This document shows, one piece after another, positions 1 through 13,200 of a stretch of 64,000 nucleotides of DNA. The stretch is from the NCBI GenBank assembly GCA_022225965.2, contig JAKJXP020000040.1, forward strand, positions 62,001 to 126,000, given 5' to 3'. The stretch is from Diatrype stigma. Taxonomy: Eukaryota; Ascomycota; Sordariomycetes; Xylariales; Diatrypaceae. Every line of letters begins with the position of its first letter. Within the stretch, counting starts at the first letter, position 1. A model generated the notes under the pieces. The model made no database searches. It was not told the DNA's origin and saw only the letters and a list, made by a program, of their open reading frames with translations. The translations under genes and the position numbers were made by a program.

Positions 1-2825
1 TCTGGTATCTATTCGAGCTACGGAAAGACCTTGATGTCGCTTAATGAAGACCCCGAAATCACCCCCCTCCAGTCGAAACTGAACGTTATTGCCGAATACA
101 TTGCCAAAGTTGGAGGTGGTGCGGGCCTGCTCTTATTCATCGTTCTCTTCATCCAGTTTTGCGTCCGTCTTCCAGGAAGCACCGCAACAGCTCCCGAGAA
201 AGGACAAGAGTTTCTCCAGATTTTTATTGTCGTCGTTACCATCATCGTGGTTGCCGTTCCTGAGGGGTTGCCTCTTGCGGTGACCTTGGCCTTGGCTTTT
301 GCCACAACGCGAATGCTCAAAGACAACAACCTCGTCCGCCACCTGAAAGCCTGCGAAGTCATGGGCAACGCGACGACTATCTGCTCAGACAAAACCGGAA
401 CCTTAACACAGAACAAAATGAAGGTTGTTGCTGGGACAATTGGCACCAAGCATAGATTTGGAAGTGGAAAGGCAGAAGCTGCTGGTGGAGCGCCCGCCTC
501 GGATGGCCCAATTGATGGTGATGTATCGGCAAAAGAGTTCGCTACTTCTCTTTGTAAGGAGGCACAAGAACTGCTCCTCAAATCTATTGCCATCAACTCG
601 ACGGCATTCGAAGGCGAAGTGGATGGGGAAAAGGCTTTTATTGGGTCTAAGACTGAAACTGCATTACTTATCTTTGCCAAAGAGCTCCTCAGCATGGGCC
701 CGGTCAGCGAAGAACGATCGAACGTCAAAATCTTGCAGTTGATTCCCTTCGACTCCGGCCGGAAGTGCATGGGTGTTGTTGTACAACTTCCAAATGGAAT
801 GGCTCGACTTTACGTCAAGGGAGCTTCGGAAATTCTCCTGTCCAAGTGCACGGATATGCTTCGTGACCCAACGAAAGACTTGTCTACCACGCCCCTCACC
901 AAGGACGATGACAGCACCATCAAGGGACTCATCGAAAACTACGCTTCTAGGTCGCTCAGAACCATCGGGATCATCTATCGCGACTTTGAGCGATGGCCTC
1001 CCAAGAACACTAGACGCGCCGACGGCGACCGCAATGAGGTTATATTCGAGGATATGTTCAAGAACATGACTTTTATCGGCATGGTTGGTATCCAGGACCC
1101 TCTGCGGGAGGGCGTCTATGATGCTGTCAAGCAATGTCAAAAAGCCGGTGTGGTCGTGCGTATGGTCACCGGTGACAACAAGCTGACGGCCCAGGCTATT
1201 GCAAAGGAATGCGGAATACTTCATGATGATGGACTCGTGATGGAAGGACCAGAATTTAGGAACCTTAGCAAGTTCCGACAGAATGAGATTATCCCGCGTC
1301 TTCAGGTGCTCGCACGGTCTAGCCCGGAAGACAAACGCATTCTCGTGCGTCGGTTGAAGGATCTCGGTGAGACTGTCGCCGTAACTGGTGATGGAACCAA
1401 CGATGCGCCTGCCTTGAAGCTTGCTGATGTCGGTTTCTCCATGGGCATCGCGGGCACCGAAGTAGCTAAGGAGGCGTCTGCTATCATTCTCATGGACGAC
1501 AATTTCGCCAGCATTGTCAAAGCACTTAAGTGGGGCCGAGCTGTCAACGATGCCGTCAAACGATTCCTGCAGTTCCAACTGACTGTCAACGTTACCGCCG
1601 TTGTGTTGACCTTCGTCACGGCCGTCTCTAGTACAGATGAGGGGGCTGTTTTGACTGCCGTCCAACTTCTCTGGGTGAACCTCATCATGGACACTCTCGC
1701 AGCGCTCGCACTGGCCACTGATCCTCCCCAAGATAGCGTCCTCAACCGAAAGCCGGAACCGAGAGGATCGAGCATCATCTCCATAACTATGTGGAAGATG
1801 ATCATCGGACAGGCCATCTACCAGCTGGCCGTCACCTTCGCACTTTACTACGGGGCCGAGCAACTCGGCATCGCCACCGAGACCGCGCGCCGGGATACCT
1901 TGGTCTTCAACACCTTCGTGTGGATGCAGATTTTTAACCAGTGGAAGTAAGTAACGTGATATACCCCTATCCCTGTGTTCGATCGCAACTAACGAGACAT
2001 AGCAATCGTCGTCTGGACAACGGATTCAACATTTTTGAGGGCTTAACCAACAACTACTTCTTCCTTGGAATCAACCTCGCTATGTGCGGTGCTCAGATTC
2101 TCATCATTTTCGTTGGCTCGATACCTTTCAGCATTGCGCAGCTGGACCCCCCGCAGCTTTGGAACCAATGGGTGGCCGCAATTGTGATCGGCCTGGCATC
2201 CATCCCAATTGCCATGTTGATACGCCTAATTCCCGACGAACTCATCGAGAGGTGCATCCCAGCATACTTCAAACGGAAGAGCAAGTTGCCTGGACTTACC
2301 ATTTCAGACGAGGAGCACTTCCATGAGTTCCCTGAAGCGTTTGTCGACGTTCGAGAGGAGCTCATGTTCCTCAAGAAACTCAAGGGTGGTCGGATCAACA
2401 ACCTGAAATTTGCTGTGAAGCACCCTCGAGAAACCTTTATGCGATCACGGAGCCCATCCCATTCCCGCTCCAACTCGATGAGAGAACCGCAGACACCGCT
2501 TGGGGAGGACAACTCCCCCACCCCAGTGGCTACCCCAGACTCAAGGGCGCGGTCCAAGTCGACGAGGTCCCGGTCCAACTCTGCCTTGGGGGCTCCGACA
2601 GTCATGGCAGGAATCGTTGCAGCCGGCGTGGCAGCGGGTTGGTCCCCGATAGAACGGTCAGGATCCCGCGACTTTGGCCAACCTCTCCGACCTACGCCGT
2701 CGCCCCTGTCCTCCCGTGACAATAGCGAGGTACCTCAGGAAGCGGACGAGCCGGCCCCTTCGGATGTCCCCCGATTGGCTATCCCACAACCACCGTCGAA
2801 ATCTTCTAAACCTTCTATCTCTTAG
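1..2825 (+). CDS. PMC1-type P-type Ca2+-ATPase, C-terminal part (5' end outside window)
   Basis: P2B calcium pump of the PMC1 (vacuolar/plasma-membrane) class, which moves Ca2+ out of the cytosol at the cost of ATP. The frame is open from base 1 (SGIYSSYGKT, end of the actuator domain), so the N-terminus lies upstream of the window. Exons are 1-1946 and 2003-2825; the 56-bp intron has donor GTAAGT and a CTAAC branch, and splicing restores FNQWNNRRLDNG. Visible motifs in order: PEGLP in the ion-binding M4 helix, DKTGTLT with the phosphorylated Asp at 388-390, KGASE in the nucleotide domain, TGDGTNDAP hinge (about 1387-1410), then the C-terminal membrane helices. After the last helix comes a roughly 170-residue tail rich in Ser/Arg/Pro (RSRSPSHSRSNS), probably cytosolic and phosphorylated. 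Neurospora nca-2 is the nearest named relative by type; the exact paralogue cannot be assigned. Confidence 0.93.
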
Positions 2826-4694
2826 GCAGTATGAGCGTTGATTGAAATGTTTTTATTTTGCAACATCGACATAAACACTCCAGGGCAACCAGAGCTAGCA
2901 ATATCGGTACACGAATCGCTTCTGTATTAGTCTGTGCCTGGGAATAATAGGTTATGTTGATATAATGAGCCACCGTACCTACCAGGATCCGTACCGTGAG
3001 CTCCGAGTTACGTTCCTCGCTACGAACTATAGTGCTTCGAGTTCGCACCCACGACGAAAGTTCTCAGATGAACCAATCAGTTGTGATCCGGGCGGTGTGT
3101 TGCTGGGTGGTAATGAGGTGGGGTCTACATGGGTGGGAGAAGGCTATGCCGGGTCTCTGCGACTGGGGAAGAGTGAGCCGTGTAGACGAAGCAACAGGCG
3201 ACGTGTGTCTTTGGTTGGGGCTAGGTGGAGTTGTAAGCTACATGGGGTTGGCCAAGGAACCGCACAGCCTGGGTTAGTAACAGCCAGCTGAGACGGTCGA
3301 CCATGAGGCGCGTTCGTTGTATCATGAGGGGATTGCGGGTTTTTGTTTCTTTTTTCTTTGTCCTCGGATTGGCAATAGACACCAGACATGTAGTACAAGG
3401 GAAAGAAAATACAGGATGAGGTTCGAGAAGAAAAGAAGAGAACAAGCTTCGAGTCCCGTTATAAGCTGCGTGCTCTCGAGAAGTGCCCAGGTGAAGCTGA
3501 TATATGCCTCGTTTACTTGTGCCTGCTTGGTAAAAGTAACATTGTGCTGTCTAACCGCCAACCCAACTTGCCTTCCCACCCCCTTTTCCAGCGGAGCAGA
3601 TTCACGGTGTTGGCTAAATTGCTGAGCTAAACTATCTGACTATGTAGGTGAGTTGTTGGTCCGTTGTGTTAGAGGGGGTGCTGGCTGACATTCCTGCCCA
3701 ACTTTTGTTACTGATTGTCATACCTACCGGTATCGTATCATCAGCCAACTGACTATATATGTAGACTGACCAGGTAGGTATGTAAGGCCAGACTCACATT
3801 CCACTCCTCGACCCAAGGTGATGCCAACGGTGAACTTCGATGCCTGATGAATTCCACGGCGTTGCCTCCGATGCATGGGAATGCGGAGGCGGGACATAAA
3901 GGGGGCACAGGGTACAGGGGCACACAGGGGGTCGCCCACATTGCCATGTGTTGTACATACATACATACACGCCTCTAGTGAATTAGACCTTCAGTAGCTC
4001 CCAGAGCATGAGGTTTGAAATAGCTGTAACAGAGGATACCACCAGAGGCCATCCAACAGGTAATTTGTATTTGTAGATTTTGTTTACCTAAGCTGGGGGG
4101 TCTATGCTGGTACATATTTACGGAGAGTTGGCTTCTGCCTGGCTTTGCTGATTAATGCCACGATACAGATTGAGACCAAGTACGGTTTGCCAAGACCAAA
4201 GTCTACGAACCGTAACTATACCGACACCGACCGAGCATTTACGAGTATTTACGAGTATGTAGTAACAGTCAGTACATGCCTGATCTTCAACGGTCCGAGG
4301 CAAGGCTTCAACCTGTTGTTGTTTGCGCGGGTCAAGTTTATCTATGAAGTATACAGAGCCTAGTTCTATCTGCTGGCAGGTAGTTGGGAACGGAGAGAGA
4401 AGAAGGTCTGAAAAGGAGAATCGGGTATGCATATAGTGCGTATAGTTACATACTGGGAAGTCGTCATGGTGGGGACAGTTGAGTCTAGGTTCAAACGGGA
4501 GACGGTAGTTAATTCAATAACGAAACAGGAACTTGCAAGACTTGATATTTAATGTGTACTTGATAGGCATCGGCAATAGGTATTCTGAATAGGTATTTTG
4601 AATAGGTAAGACTAGGTATAGGCTTCTAGTCAATCTAACACTTATTCTTCGGGAGTAGCACTGGTGGCGGCCGCATTTGGAACGAAGGAATCCT

Positions 4695-4751
4695 TGATAG
4701 TTGACTGATAGTTGGATGATAGTTGAAGGATACTTGAGTGATTGATAGTTG
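4695..4751. repeat. Direct repeats of TGATAGTTG
   Basis: Four copies of TGATAGTTG start at 4695, 4706, 4717 and 4743. The first three are spaced exactly 11 bp apart, about one helical turn, so protein sites on one face of the DNA are possible; simple slippage is the alternative. Confidence 0.7.
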
Positions 4752-5240
4752 GACAAGCCTATCAGACGCCGCTTAGTCCAACTTGTTCTGTAACCTTCTC
4801 CCCTCCCCCTTGCCCATTATTTTCTGGTTGTCTGTCGTCTCTACTTGTCTACACTTTGCACTTCATTAATTTTAATTCAACCCACCCACTGTTTATTCCC
4901 GTCCCGAGGACTTTAGTCCAAAGTAACTCACTCATACAGCTGCACACACGGTAGAACAAAACACGTGCTCTATTGCCACGAGCACCTGCTTTTCTCTTCC
5001 CTTCCCATCCTGTATTCCCGATTCTTAGTCCGTAGCAAGTCAGTCCGGCGAACTACCTGACTGAACACCCGAAGTTGATTAGGCTTTAAGCTTTGTTGAT
5101 AAGCACGTCTCGTCACTTACACCTGCCAATTTGGTACTCAAGGTTCATCATCACCACCACCATCATCATCGGCATCATCGTCACAACACCATTGGATGCG
5201 CGCAATCAACACTGCGTTCTGTAACCGTCCCCTTGTCTAG

Positions 5241-5285
5241 TCTTTTTTCTTTTCTTTCTTCCTTTCCTTCTTTCTTTCTTTCTTC
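5241..5285 (+). promoter_or_regulatory. Pyrimidine (CT) tract upstream of the sirtuin start
   Basis: An almost pure C/T run ends 39 bp before the ATG at 5325. CT tracts immediately upstream of transcription starts are common in filamentous fungal promoters, so this probably marks the core promoter or leader of the sirtuin gene. No TATA box was identified. Confidence 0.5.
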
Positions 5286-5324
5286 ACGGGGAGAATTTGG
5301 TGTCCAAAGTGAAAACAATACACG

Positions 5325-6918
5325 ATGAAGGTGGCAAAGCGTCGCGGAAGGCCACCCAAGAATCCGGCCTTGAGGAAGGATAACCAAGCCGAAGCCCAGA
5401 AACCAGGTGTCCCCAAAGACAATGGCAACGGCAGCAGTTCGGCAGCCATCAACGGAAATGGCCAACCTCGTAACCATATCGCCGAACTCGAAGAGCGTGT
5501 CAGAGATCGAGTGGACTCTTGGGAAACCGAGTCGCTTTATGAAGACACTATCGAGGGTTTGGCAGAGGAAACGAACTTCCCCGATGACGGTAAGTGCTAC
5601 TTGCCACTGACTCTTCAATCAGACGTCCACTAATGCGTTTGCAGTTGACGCTTGTACGCCGGCAGAAGCCGCCATGTATCGGCGCCAACTACGCGCTCTC
5701 GGACCTGTCGAGTTTTGCAAGCAGAACATCGACGCTAAACTGATCACCGCCCAAAAGCTTCTCACGGCCTTTGGTATCAGACCTCCGGCCTTCCTCGAGG
5801 GCGCTGAGGATGAGGCTTATTTCGGCTTACTTACTCTGGCCTTTAGCCGGGAATTAGCCAAACGCGCGAAGCTGGACATCTACAACTCGCTCGACGATGC
5901 CGTGCAATTGATCAAGAGGTCTCAGAACATCGTCGTCTTAACGGGAGCCGGCATCTCGACCTCGCTCGGCATCCCGGACTTTCGCTCTAAAGCCACCGGT
6001 CTCTACTCGCAGCTGGAGAAGCTGGGACTCGGGATCACCGATCCCCAGGAGGTCTTCAATATCGACGTCTTCCGGGACGACCCGACCATCTTCTATACTG
6101 TCGCGAAAGACATACTGCCGGCGAACAACAAACAGTTCACTCCCACGCATGCGTTCATAGCCATGCTGCAGAACCAGGGCAAGCTTCTGACAAACTACTC
6201 GCAGAATATTGATAACATCGAGGCGAATGCTGGCATACGCAAGGAGAAATTGGTGCAGTGCCACGGCTCGTTCGCCAGCGCTACTTGCCAGCAATGCGGC
6301 CACCAAGTACCCGGTGACACCATCTTCACGGACATCAAGGCCGGCAGGATCCCCCGATGTGTCAAATGTATTACTACTCTACGCGGTGCTAATCGACCCA
6401 TCAAGCGTAAGCGCTCCTACAACAGTGCCTCGTCCAAACGGGGTCGTCGTTACGGCAACGACAGCTCGGATGATGATTACGATATCCCTGATGCCGGTGT
6501 CATGAAGCCCGACATCACCTTCTTCGGCGAGGCTCTCCCCGACGAGTTTGGCTCGCGCCTAGTAGACCACGATCGCAACCTGGTCGACCTCGTCATAGTC
6601 ATCGGTACCTCTCTCAAGGTTGCACCCGTGTCAGAGCTGGTCCCGTTCCTTCCGCCGGACGTGCCGCAGCTCTACATCTCGCGCACGCCAGTGACCCACA
6701 TCAACTTCGACATCGACCTCCTCGGCGATTGCGACGTCGTCGTCGCCGAGCTCTGTCGCCGGGCTGGGTGGGACCTGCAGCACGAGATGATCCCGCCGGA
6801 CCAGCAGGTCGACATCCAGCTGGAAGAGGGATACCAGAGCAGATACACCTTCCGTGTCGTCAATCCAAAGCCTGAGCTCGAGGTCAAGACTGCGTACAAC
6901 CTAGAACCTACTTCGTGA
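5325..6918 (+). CDS. SIR2/HST1-type NAD+-dependent protein deacetylase (sirtuin)
   Basis: Nuclear class I sirtuin that removes acetyl groups from histone lysines using NAD+. Exons 5325-5589 and 5645-6918; the 55-bp intron has GTAAGT and a CTAAT branch; 512 aa. Near the N-terminus [10 protein letters not shown] resembles an AT-hook, a minor-groove DNA-binding motif. Residues about 95-180 match the N-terminal helical extension found in Sir2/Hst1. The catalytic core follows: GAGIST at about residue 189 with IPDFRS, SQNIDN, the catalytic His in QCHGS, and four zinc cysteines in TCQQC and RCVKC. Between the zinc module and ITFFGE there is an insertion of about 40 residues that is basic (KRKR, KRGRR) and then acidic (DSSDDD), probably a nuclear localisation segment. 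The start was chosen because it gives the AT-hook-bearing N-terminus directly after the leader CT tract. Confidence 0.93.
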
Positions 6919-9900
6919 TCCGGGCTATCCGGTCACACCCCGTTTCGACACGGTCTAGGTACTTGGCAACCCGAACGCATGGCTATCCTGCATCATAGAG
7001 GGTATCTGGAACCACTGTATCGAGAAAAAGAGAACGAAAAAAAAATGCCTTCGCGTGTCTGAAAACACATGGCACGTTCGAAAACCAGGCACGCACTCCG
7101 CCGATCGGGCTCTAGGAGAGTTGACTCGGGGTTTGGAGTTCAAGGCGTTGTACTAGCAGCCTGAAACACACAAAAAACAGGGGTCATCATGATTTGCCGT
7201 GGGCTGTATGCTTATTTGACTATGTATAATTATGACTTGGGCTTGTTTTCGCGATCGGCTTAGGGGGGAGGCATAGATTCAGCTGTACCGAGGGCGAGGG
7301 TAGCCAGACCATGTCACGGCCCGCTGTACCTGTAGGCTGTGGCCAGCAGACTGCGACTACCACTACCACTACCTCGATGTTTGGCTTGGGTTAGTGTTAG
7401 CATGTTCCTATCTAGACGGTCTCAAGTACCTAGGTAATAGAAAAGGCCTTGATCGACCACCTATAATGCTCCAGTATAGCGTTCCAAGTACCTGAGTGAG
7501 TGAATACAACCGCAGGCATCGATCGAGCTTCATGGGCCGGGCCGACCGACCGACCTATTCCTATCATCCCACGATCGCAAGCTTTCTTGTGAAGGACGCG
7601 CAAGGTCGACACTAGCGAAGATCATATGTGTTGATGCCATCCAATGTGTTATTAGTGGCTGGCCATGAAAGGATTCATCGGTGCGCTATCTGTCTATTTA
7701 TCTACTCAACAGCAATCGATGTCACCGACCGTCCTGTCCTATCTACTTGAGTCACCTACGCAAGAGAGGAGTATTTCCAGACTCCAGAGCCAGGATACTT
7801 ACTTATCTTGCCCAATTGCTTCCTGATTAGCAAGGATACACACAGCATATATATCCACACCATTAACTCGACTCATCGTCTGATTTGCGTGACACTCCTC
7901 AACGGGCTTCGCCCCATTCATATTTACCGCTGCGTGTGCATCTCCCTACCTAATTTCCCTTCTTCTACGCCGTCCCCGCGTACATAGTGATGGGGCCCAG
8001 TCCGTTTGGCAACCCCGACCCCCATCTTACACAAGGCATTACTGCCCGGGTTGACCCTATACTGCATCATTATTAAGGGATTCGGTGAACACTGAAGAAG
8101 TTCCTCTGGGCTCCTGAACCACTGCACACAGCCACAACGGGATGCAATGCCCACCTGCTTACGTATCGGTATTGGCGAACCAGCTACTTACTGGCTACAA
8201 CTAGACAAACAAATAAGTGATTGCTCTATGACCCTAGATAAACCACAGGATTATCATGCTTACGCAAGTAAACAAATACAAAGTTACCAATCAATAGGGA
8301 CCGGAGAATTGGTAAATGTGGCATCAGAAAATTCCCATACATGCCCTTCCACAGAGTCGCTCAGGTATTCATGCACGCAGTAGCATTGGCAGTAGCAATG
8401 GCTATGAGTATGTAGATAGGCCGATTGTGATGTGAATAGCGTTACATCACATATTGTATATGCAAATAGTTCCTATCACACGCGCATCTACGTATGATAG
8501 AAGTGGCTAGATATTAACCCCCTGATGATAAGTAAATACCTGGGAACCTACCTATGCATCTACATGCCGATACTAGCTAACACACAGATGGAGGGACTAC
8601 GAGGTAGGTTTGTTGTTATCACGCAGTGGTAGCAACGGTGGTATCATCCCCTGAGATCTTTCTCTCTCGTGGAATGTCTAGCATCCTAGGTAGGGACTTG
8701 CTGATCAACTGCTTTCCAACACTATGTAGGCAAACAGAAAAGCCTGTATACATACATGCTTTGAACCCGTTACTCACGTCAATACCTGCCAGAAGCGTGC
8801 GTTGACGAGATAGGGGAAACGCAGTGCGGCGTGGAGTGGAAGGCTGCGTTGTTGTACGTACATCAGGTACCTGGTCAGGACTCAAGAGGCAGTCATGCAG
8901 GTACACCAGTTGCAGCTAACAGCCCGATCAACCAACAACAAATAGGATCCGAACCTTGTAAACAGAAGATCCAGCATGTCGCGCGCCGGTTTCTACAACG
9001 ACAGAGATGCTCTTTACACAGGGCGAGGCTGACCGTGTGGCTTGTTTCTGGGACGGATAAGCCTTCTGGAACCGAACCCCCCTCTTGGCCTAGGTATCCC
9101 TTGCCTCCTGTTGCAGTCGTGATCGCATTCGGAAAAGAGGTTGTTGGCTTTTTGGCTGTGTTGTATCTGCACGCATAACCCCAAACAATGTTATACATGG
9201 TACGGTTTAGGTGTTATCTTCCTAAGCAAAAGTCCGCCAATAGCTATTACTTCCACGGCACCACATATATTGTTCTTGTCGTAACATAGAATATAGAGAT
9301 TTGTTTAGTACGGACACTATATGCTGGGCTGCCCTTCCCCTGGCACGGATAGTGCGGCGAGATATACATCCAGGGGTTCATTGAAGTGGTATAATGTATT
9401 GAAGAGGATATATTATCTGTTTGGTCCGGTTCCCTTGGTTTGAGGAATAGATATCTGTTTAAACCAGTGTTGAAGACCAAGATCTTGACAGCCAATTTGT
9501 AACCAAATGTACACCACTGAAGCATGATCTCAACCTGTTTGACAGGGAAAGAATTATTATTATTACCTACAACATATATGATCGATCTATCGACCAGTGT
9601 ACGAAGTAGTCGTCAAATAATCGATATCGTAACTGGTGGACAACCTCTATCTACCTATACGACTGGTATATGCTTCGCGCCTGAACCAGGAAGTATTAAG
9701 TATCATATAGGTCTTGTTATAGCCGAAATCCCAGCAACAAGGTCATGATCGCAGTAAAAAAATCTCACTCTCGCTGGGACAGATCTAGAAGCATTATTGT
9801 CTGCAGAATAGAACATTCCACAAACTTCAGGGAACGAAAGGAAATGACAGAATGAAATAATAGGGTAAAAAGCTTCTGTTAAAATTTAGATGTGCCTGCG

Positions 9901-10260
9901 CTCTCGTATGAAATCGAATAAGAGCGCAATATGATCCGGGGAGTTGTCCCAGTATCATACATGACATTTATTGCCATGTTCACGTTTCTTGCTTTGTAAG
10001 TATCAGTGAACAGGTGCCCATTATAAGTAGCCTTCTTTCCTACGTGTATTCAACGACGTGCTGGGTGGGAACTGATTTACGATGTCACGCTACACTACAC
10101 GGTGCTTCTCTTCCCATCCGGATTTGTAATCATGGGTGTATTAGGTAGGTGATCACCAACGCTCACTCACCCACTCGTTCGTTCGCTCGCTCGCTACCTG
10201 GCAGTGAATTATACATCTATCGTAAACATCCATCTACAGTCATTGATGACGCCCTCCCAT
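6919..10260. other. Intergenic spacer between convergent genes (sirtuin and SCY1-like)
   Basis: 3.3 kb between the 3' ends of two convergent genes. Short frames (largest about 115 codons at 8831-9178) overlap on both strands, lack recognisable motifs and are not supported as genes. The sequence is relatively A+T-rich compared with the coding regions, with scattered TACCTA/TAGGTA words and a CAGGTACCTG palindrome near 8863. Confidence 0.7.
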
Positions 10261-13200
10261 CTATATCAGGCTCTCGTATTTATCCAACCCACCCTTGCTA
10301 GCCTGCTGCTGTTGCGGCTTCGGTGCTTGAAACGTCCCCTGACTTGACATACCGCCACCCATCATGCTATTCATGCTGTTCATGCCCCCTATACCGGTAC
10401 TCATCATGGTATTCATTGGCTGTGACAGGCTGCCGAATCCTGTCGAAGGTTGACCGAACGAGGGTGTAGAGGTCTGTCTTGGCGCAGCCCCCGGCGGGGG
10501 AGGCAAGCTGAAACCAGACGGCGTGCTGTTCCTACTGGACGGCGGAGGCGGGAGCGAGAAAGACGACGATTGGTTCATGGCTGGCCTCTGTTGCCCCAGT
10601 CCCATATTCGACATGGATGAAGCCATGTTGCCGAAAGACGATGTGGTTTGTGGTGTTGGCTGGTTCAACGAGGCCCAGGGATTAGGCGCTGGAGCAGCTG
10701 CTGTTGACCAGTTGAGGCCTGTAGAAGCCCGGGGGCTTGCTACGGATGGAGCGTTCTGGCTCATACTACTACCCATCGGCTGCAGCGGTTTCGAAAATTG
10801 CGTTGATGAGGGTGTCAGGGTCTCGAATCGATTCAGGTCGGGCGTCACTGTGCGGAACGAGGTTTGGAGCTTTGGTGCCGGGCTGGGACCTCCATTAGTG
10901 GGACTGGGTGTCGACCATGAGAATTGTGGCGAGTTGGACCGCATTGGAGGTGACGGGGCGGCCGCCGGTGCATCCCAGCCAGTGGCATCCATGTGATTTT
11001 CTGCTGCGTGGGTTGCCTTTCCTTTCACTAGCCGTTCGAAATCGTCTTCGGTAGCGCCATTTGTAGAGTCAAACGTAGTCCCTGTTACGCCTCCAAATGC
11101 CATGAAGTCCTCGTTTGGGCTAGCCGTTCGTCCTCCGTCAGCGATGACCGAAAGCTCCTGCAATTTCTTGATCTGTTCTTCTTCAACCCGCCTGGAAAGT
11201 GTTTTGATCAATTCCATGAAAGATTGGAATTGCTTGAGGTTGAGCAGAGGGCCTAAGCTCATATTCCATAAGATGGGAAGGATTTCCATCGCGACAAACT
11301 CGGCATCTGCAATATCTCCCACCACTCGCAAGACATTGAGAGCTGCTACCATGACAGCCGGTTCCTTCGTCTTGATGGCCTTGATCAGGGGCACTATCTT
11401 TTCCTGCATCGTATACTTATCAAGGGCGCTTGAAGAGGACGTTTTCTTCTTTTCGGGCGCGAAACCATCAAGCCCATCATCGGTTGCCTCGAGAGAACCG
11501 CCGCACAGAATGACGAAGGCTTGCAAGCCACGAACTTTGATTGCCAGGCTATTCGTTTTGCTAAAAACGGTAGCTACCACTGGAAACAGCTCGTTCTTGA
11601 TGGTGCTGAAGTCCAGAACCGGGAGAATTACTGGGAGGCCTCGCATAGCAACATCTACGAGCGACGGCGTTGCCGACTCGACAGCCACCAAGAATATGGG
11701 CAGAATATCTACAAGGAGTTATGTGAGTTAGGGTCGTTGAGATACAGAATGTTTCGCGCCATCGGCTGCAGCTTGTATCAAGGTAAACTTACCGTCTTTG
11801 AACTCTTTACCAGAGCTGTTTTTCGCTATAAGACCAGTATGTTCCAACACAACCATCAGCCCAGCATCTCTGGCTGGGTCCTTTTCCTGTGGCTGCTTCA
11901 TGTGCGCGATAAAGATCTCCTTGAGCCTGGGCCGTACTTTCTCCCCAAACGATCTCTTCCCCGCAGGCAGTAAGTCGATTATCTTGAAGACGTTTTGGAG
12001 GATGAGAGATAACAGATCTTTGTCCTTCATCTCCTCGAGCAAGGCCGGAAGGACCTTCTTTTCCATAACAGATTTGGGGAAAGACGGCAAGACTTTCATT
12101 AAACCTCTCAAAAACTGGGATTTCTCGTTGGGTGTTTTGGCAGGGAACCCATCGAGAAACCGAATAGTTGAGACCAGGATATTGTCGAAATACTCGCTCT
12201 CTTGAAACTCCTTGGAAGTCATGCGTTGGGCGGGCCGCCTCGTTATTAATCGAGGCAGCACATAAGAAGATAGGTCCTTAGGCAGCGGCCTGGATGACAT
12301 GAACCCATTTCCGACAGATGGAATTGTGGAAGATGAGTTGAATAATCTCTTATAAGCGGACACACTCCCGCCGCTTTCTATTGGAGAGCGATGAGGAGAG
12401 TTATATAGTGCGATACATAAGAGGCCCAGAGAGAACATATCGGCTGAGCTGGTGAGATTGTTATCTAAAACAAAGTCTGGTGAGGTATAGTCAAGATTGA
12501 TCTGTACATATCGCGGTAGGCGCGGATCTAGGTTGAGAACCTCTGACAAGCTGATGGGCTGTACGGACGTGGGCTTGGTTGAGTTCTCAGGAGGACTACA
12601 GAAAGCGAGCCCACTGAGCTTCCAATCGGACTATAGCATGATTAGCAAGCGAGACACAGACGACCCGGAAGAGATTATGAGATGGCCAGCCGAAAGCAAA
12701 GTAGTGGCTCTGAGGGGTAATAAAAAGGGGTTATGAAGATGGTGGGGAAAGGGGAGTCGAGGCACTCACCTTTGCATTGATGAGGATAGAGTCAGGGGTA
12801 AGATTCGCATGGACAAGGCCAGCATTCTCATGAAGGAACTCCAAGGCTTTGCTAATTTGTAGTAACCCCTTTTGTATTTCGAGCTCGTCGATCTCGAGCT
12901 CGCGCCTCCGTCTCGTGCCGTCGGCCTCCTCGGTAACGTATCGGCTGGAGCGTCCGCCGACGCCCCCGGATCGTTCTTGTTCATCCTTTTCTTGCAATAA
13001 GCTCGCTAACGAAGTAGTGACGGGCTCAGTGACGAACTGAAGCCCCCCTCCCCTCGTATCCTCAACGGGTTCGACTAGTTCCAGGACGCTGGGGTGCCGC
13101 AGCCGGGCTAAGGATGATGCTTCTTTCTTCAGTCGTTCGACAACCTGTATCACGGTCAGCGCAACCCCCTAGGGTCTAAAGAAAATGCGCTCTAAACACG

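Larger units (their letters stand above)
2826..5324. other. Intergenic spacer, Ca2+-ATPase to sirtuin
   Basis: 2.5 kb between two + strand genes. Only short open frames without family signatures are seen. It presumably holds the ATPase 3'UTR and the sirtuin promoter and leader. It contains a small direct-repeat cluster (4695-4751), a run of CAC/CAT triplets (about 5146-5175) and a pyrimidine tract just before the sirtuin start. Confidence 0.7.

Noticed and set aside
664..1863. 399-codon - strand frame opposite the Ca2+-ATPase
   Set aside because: Overlaps a conserved pump domain on the other strand and shows no motif.
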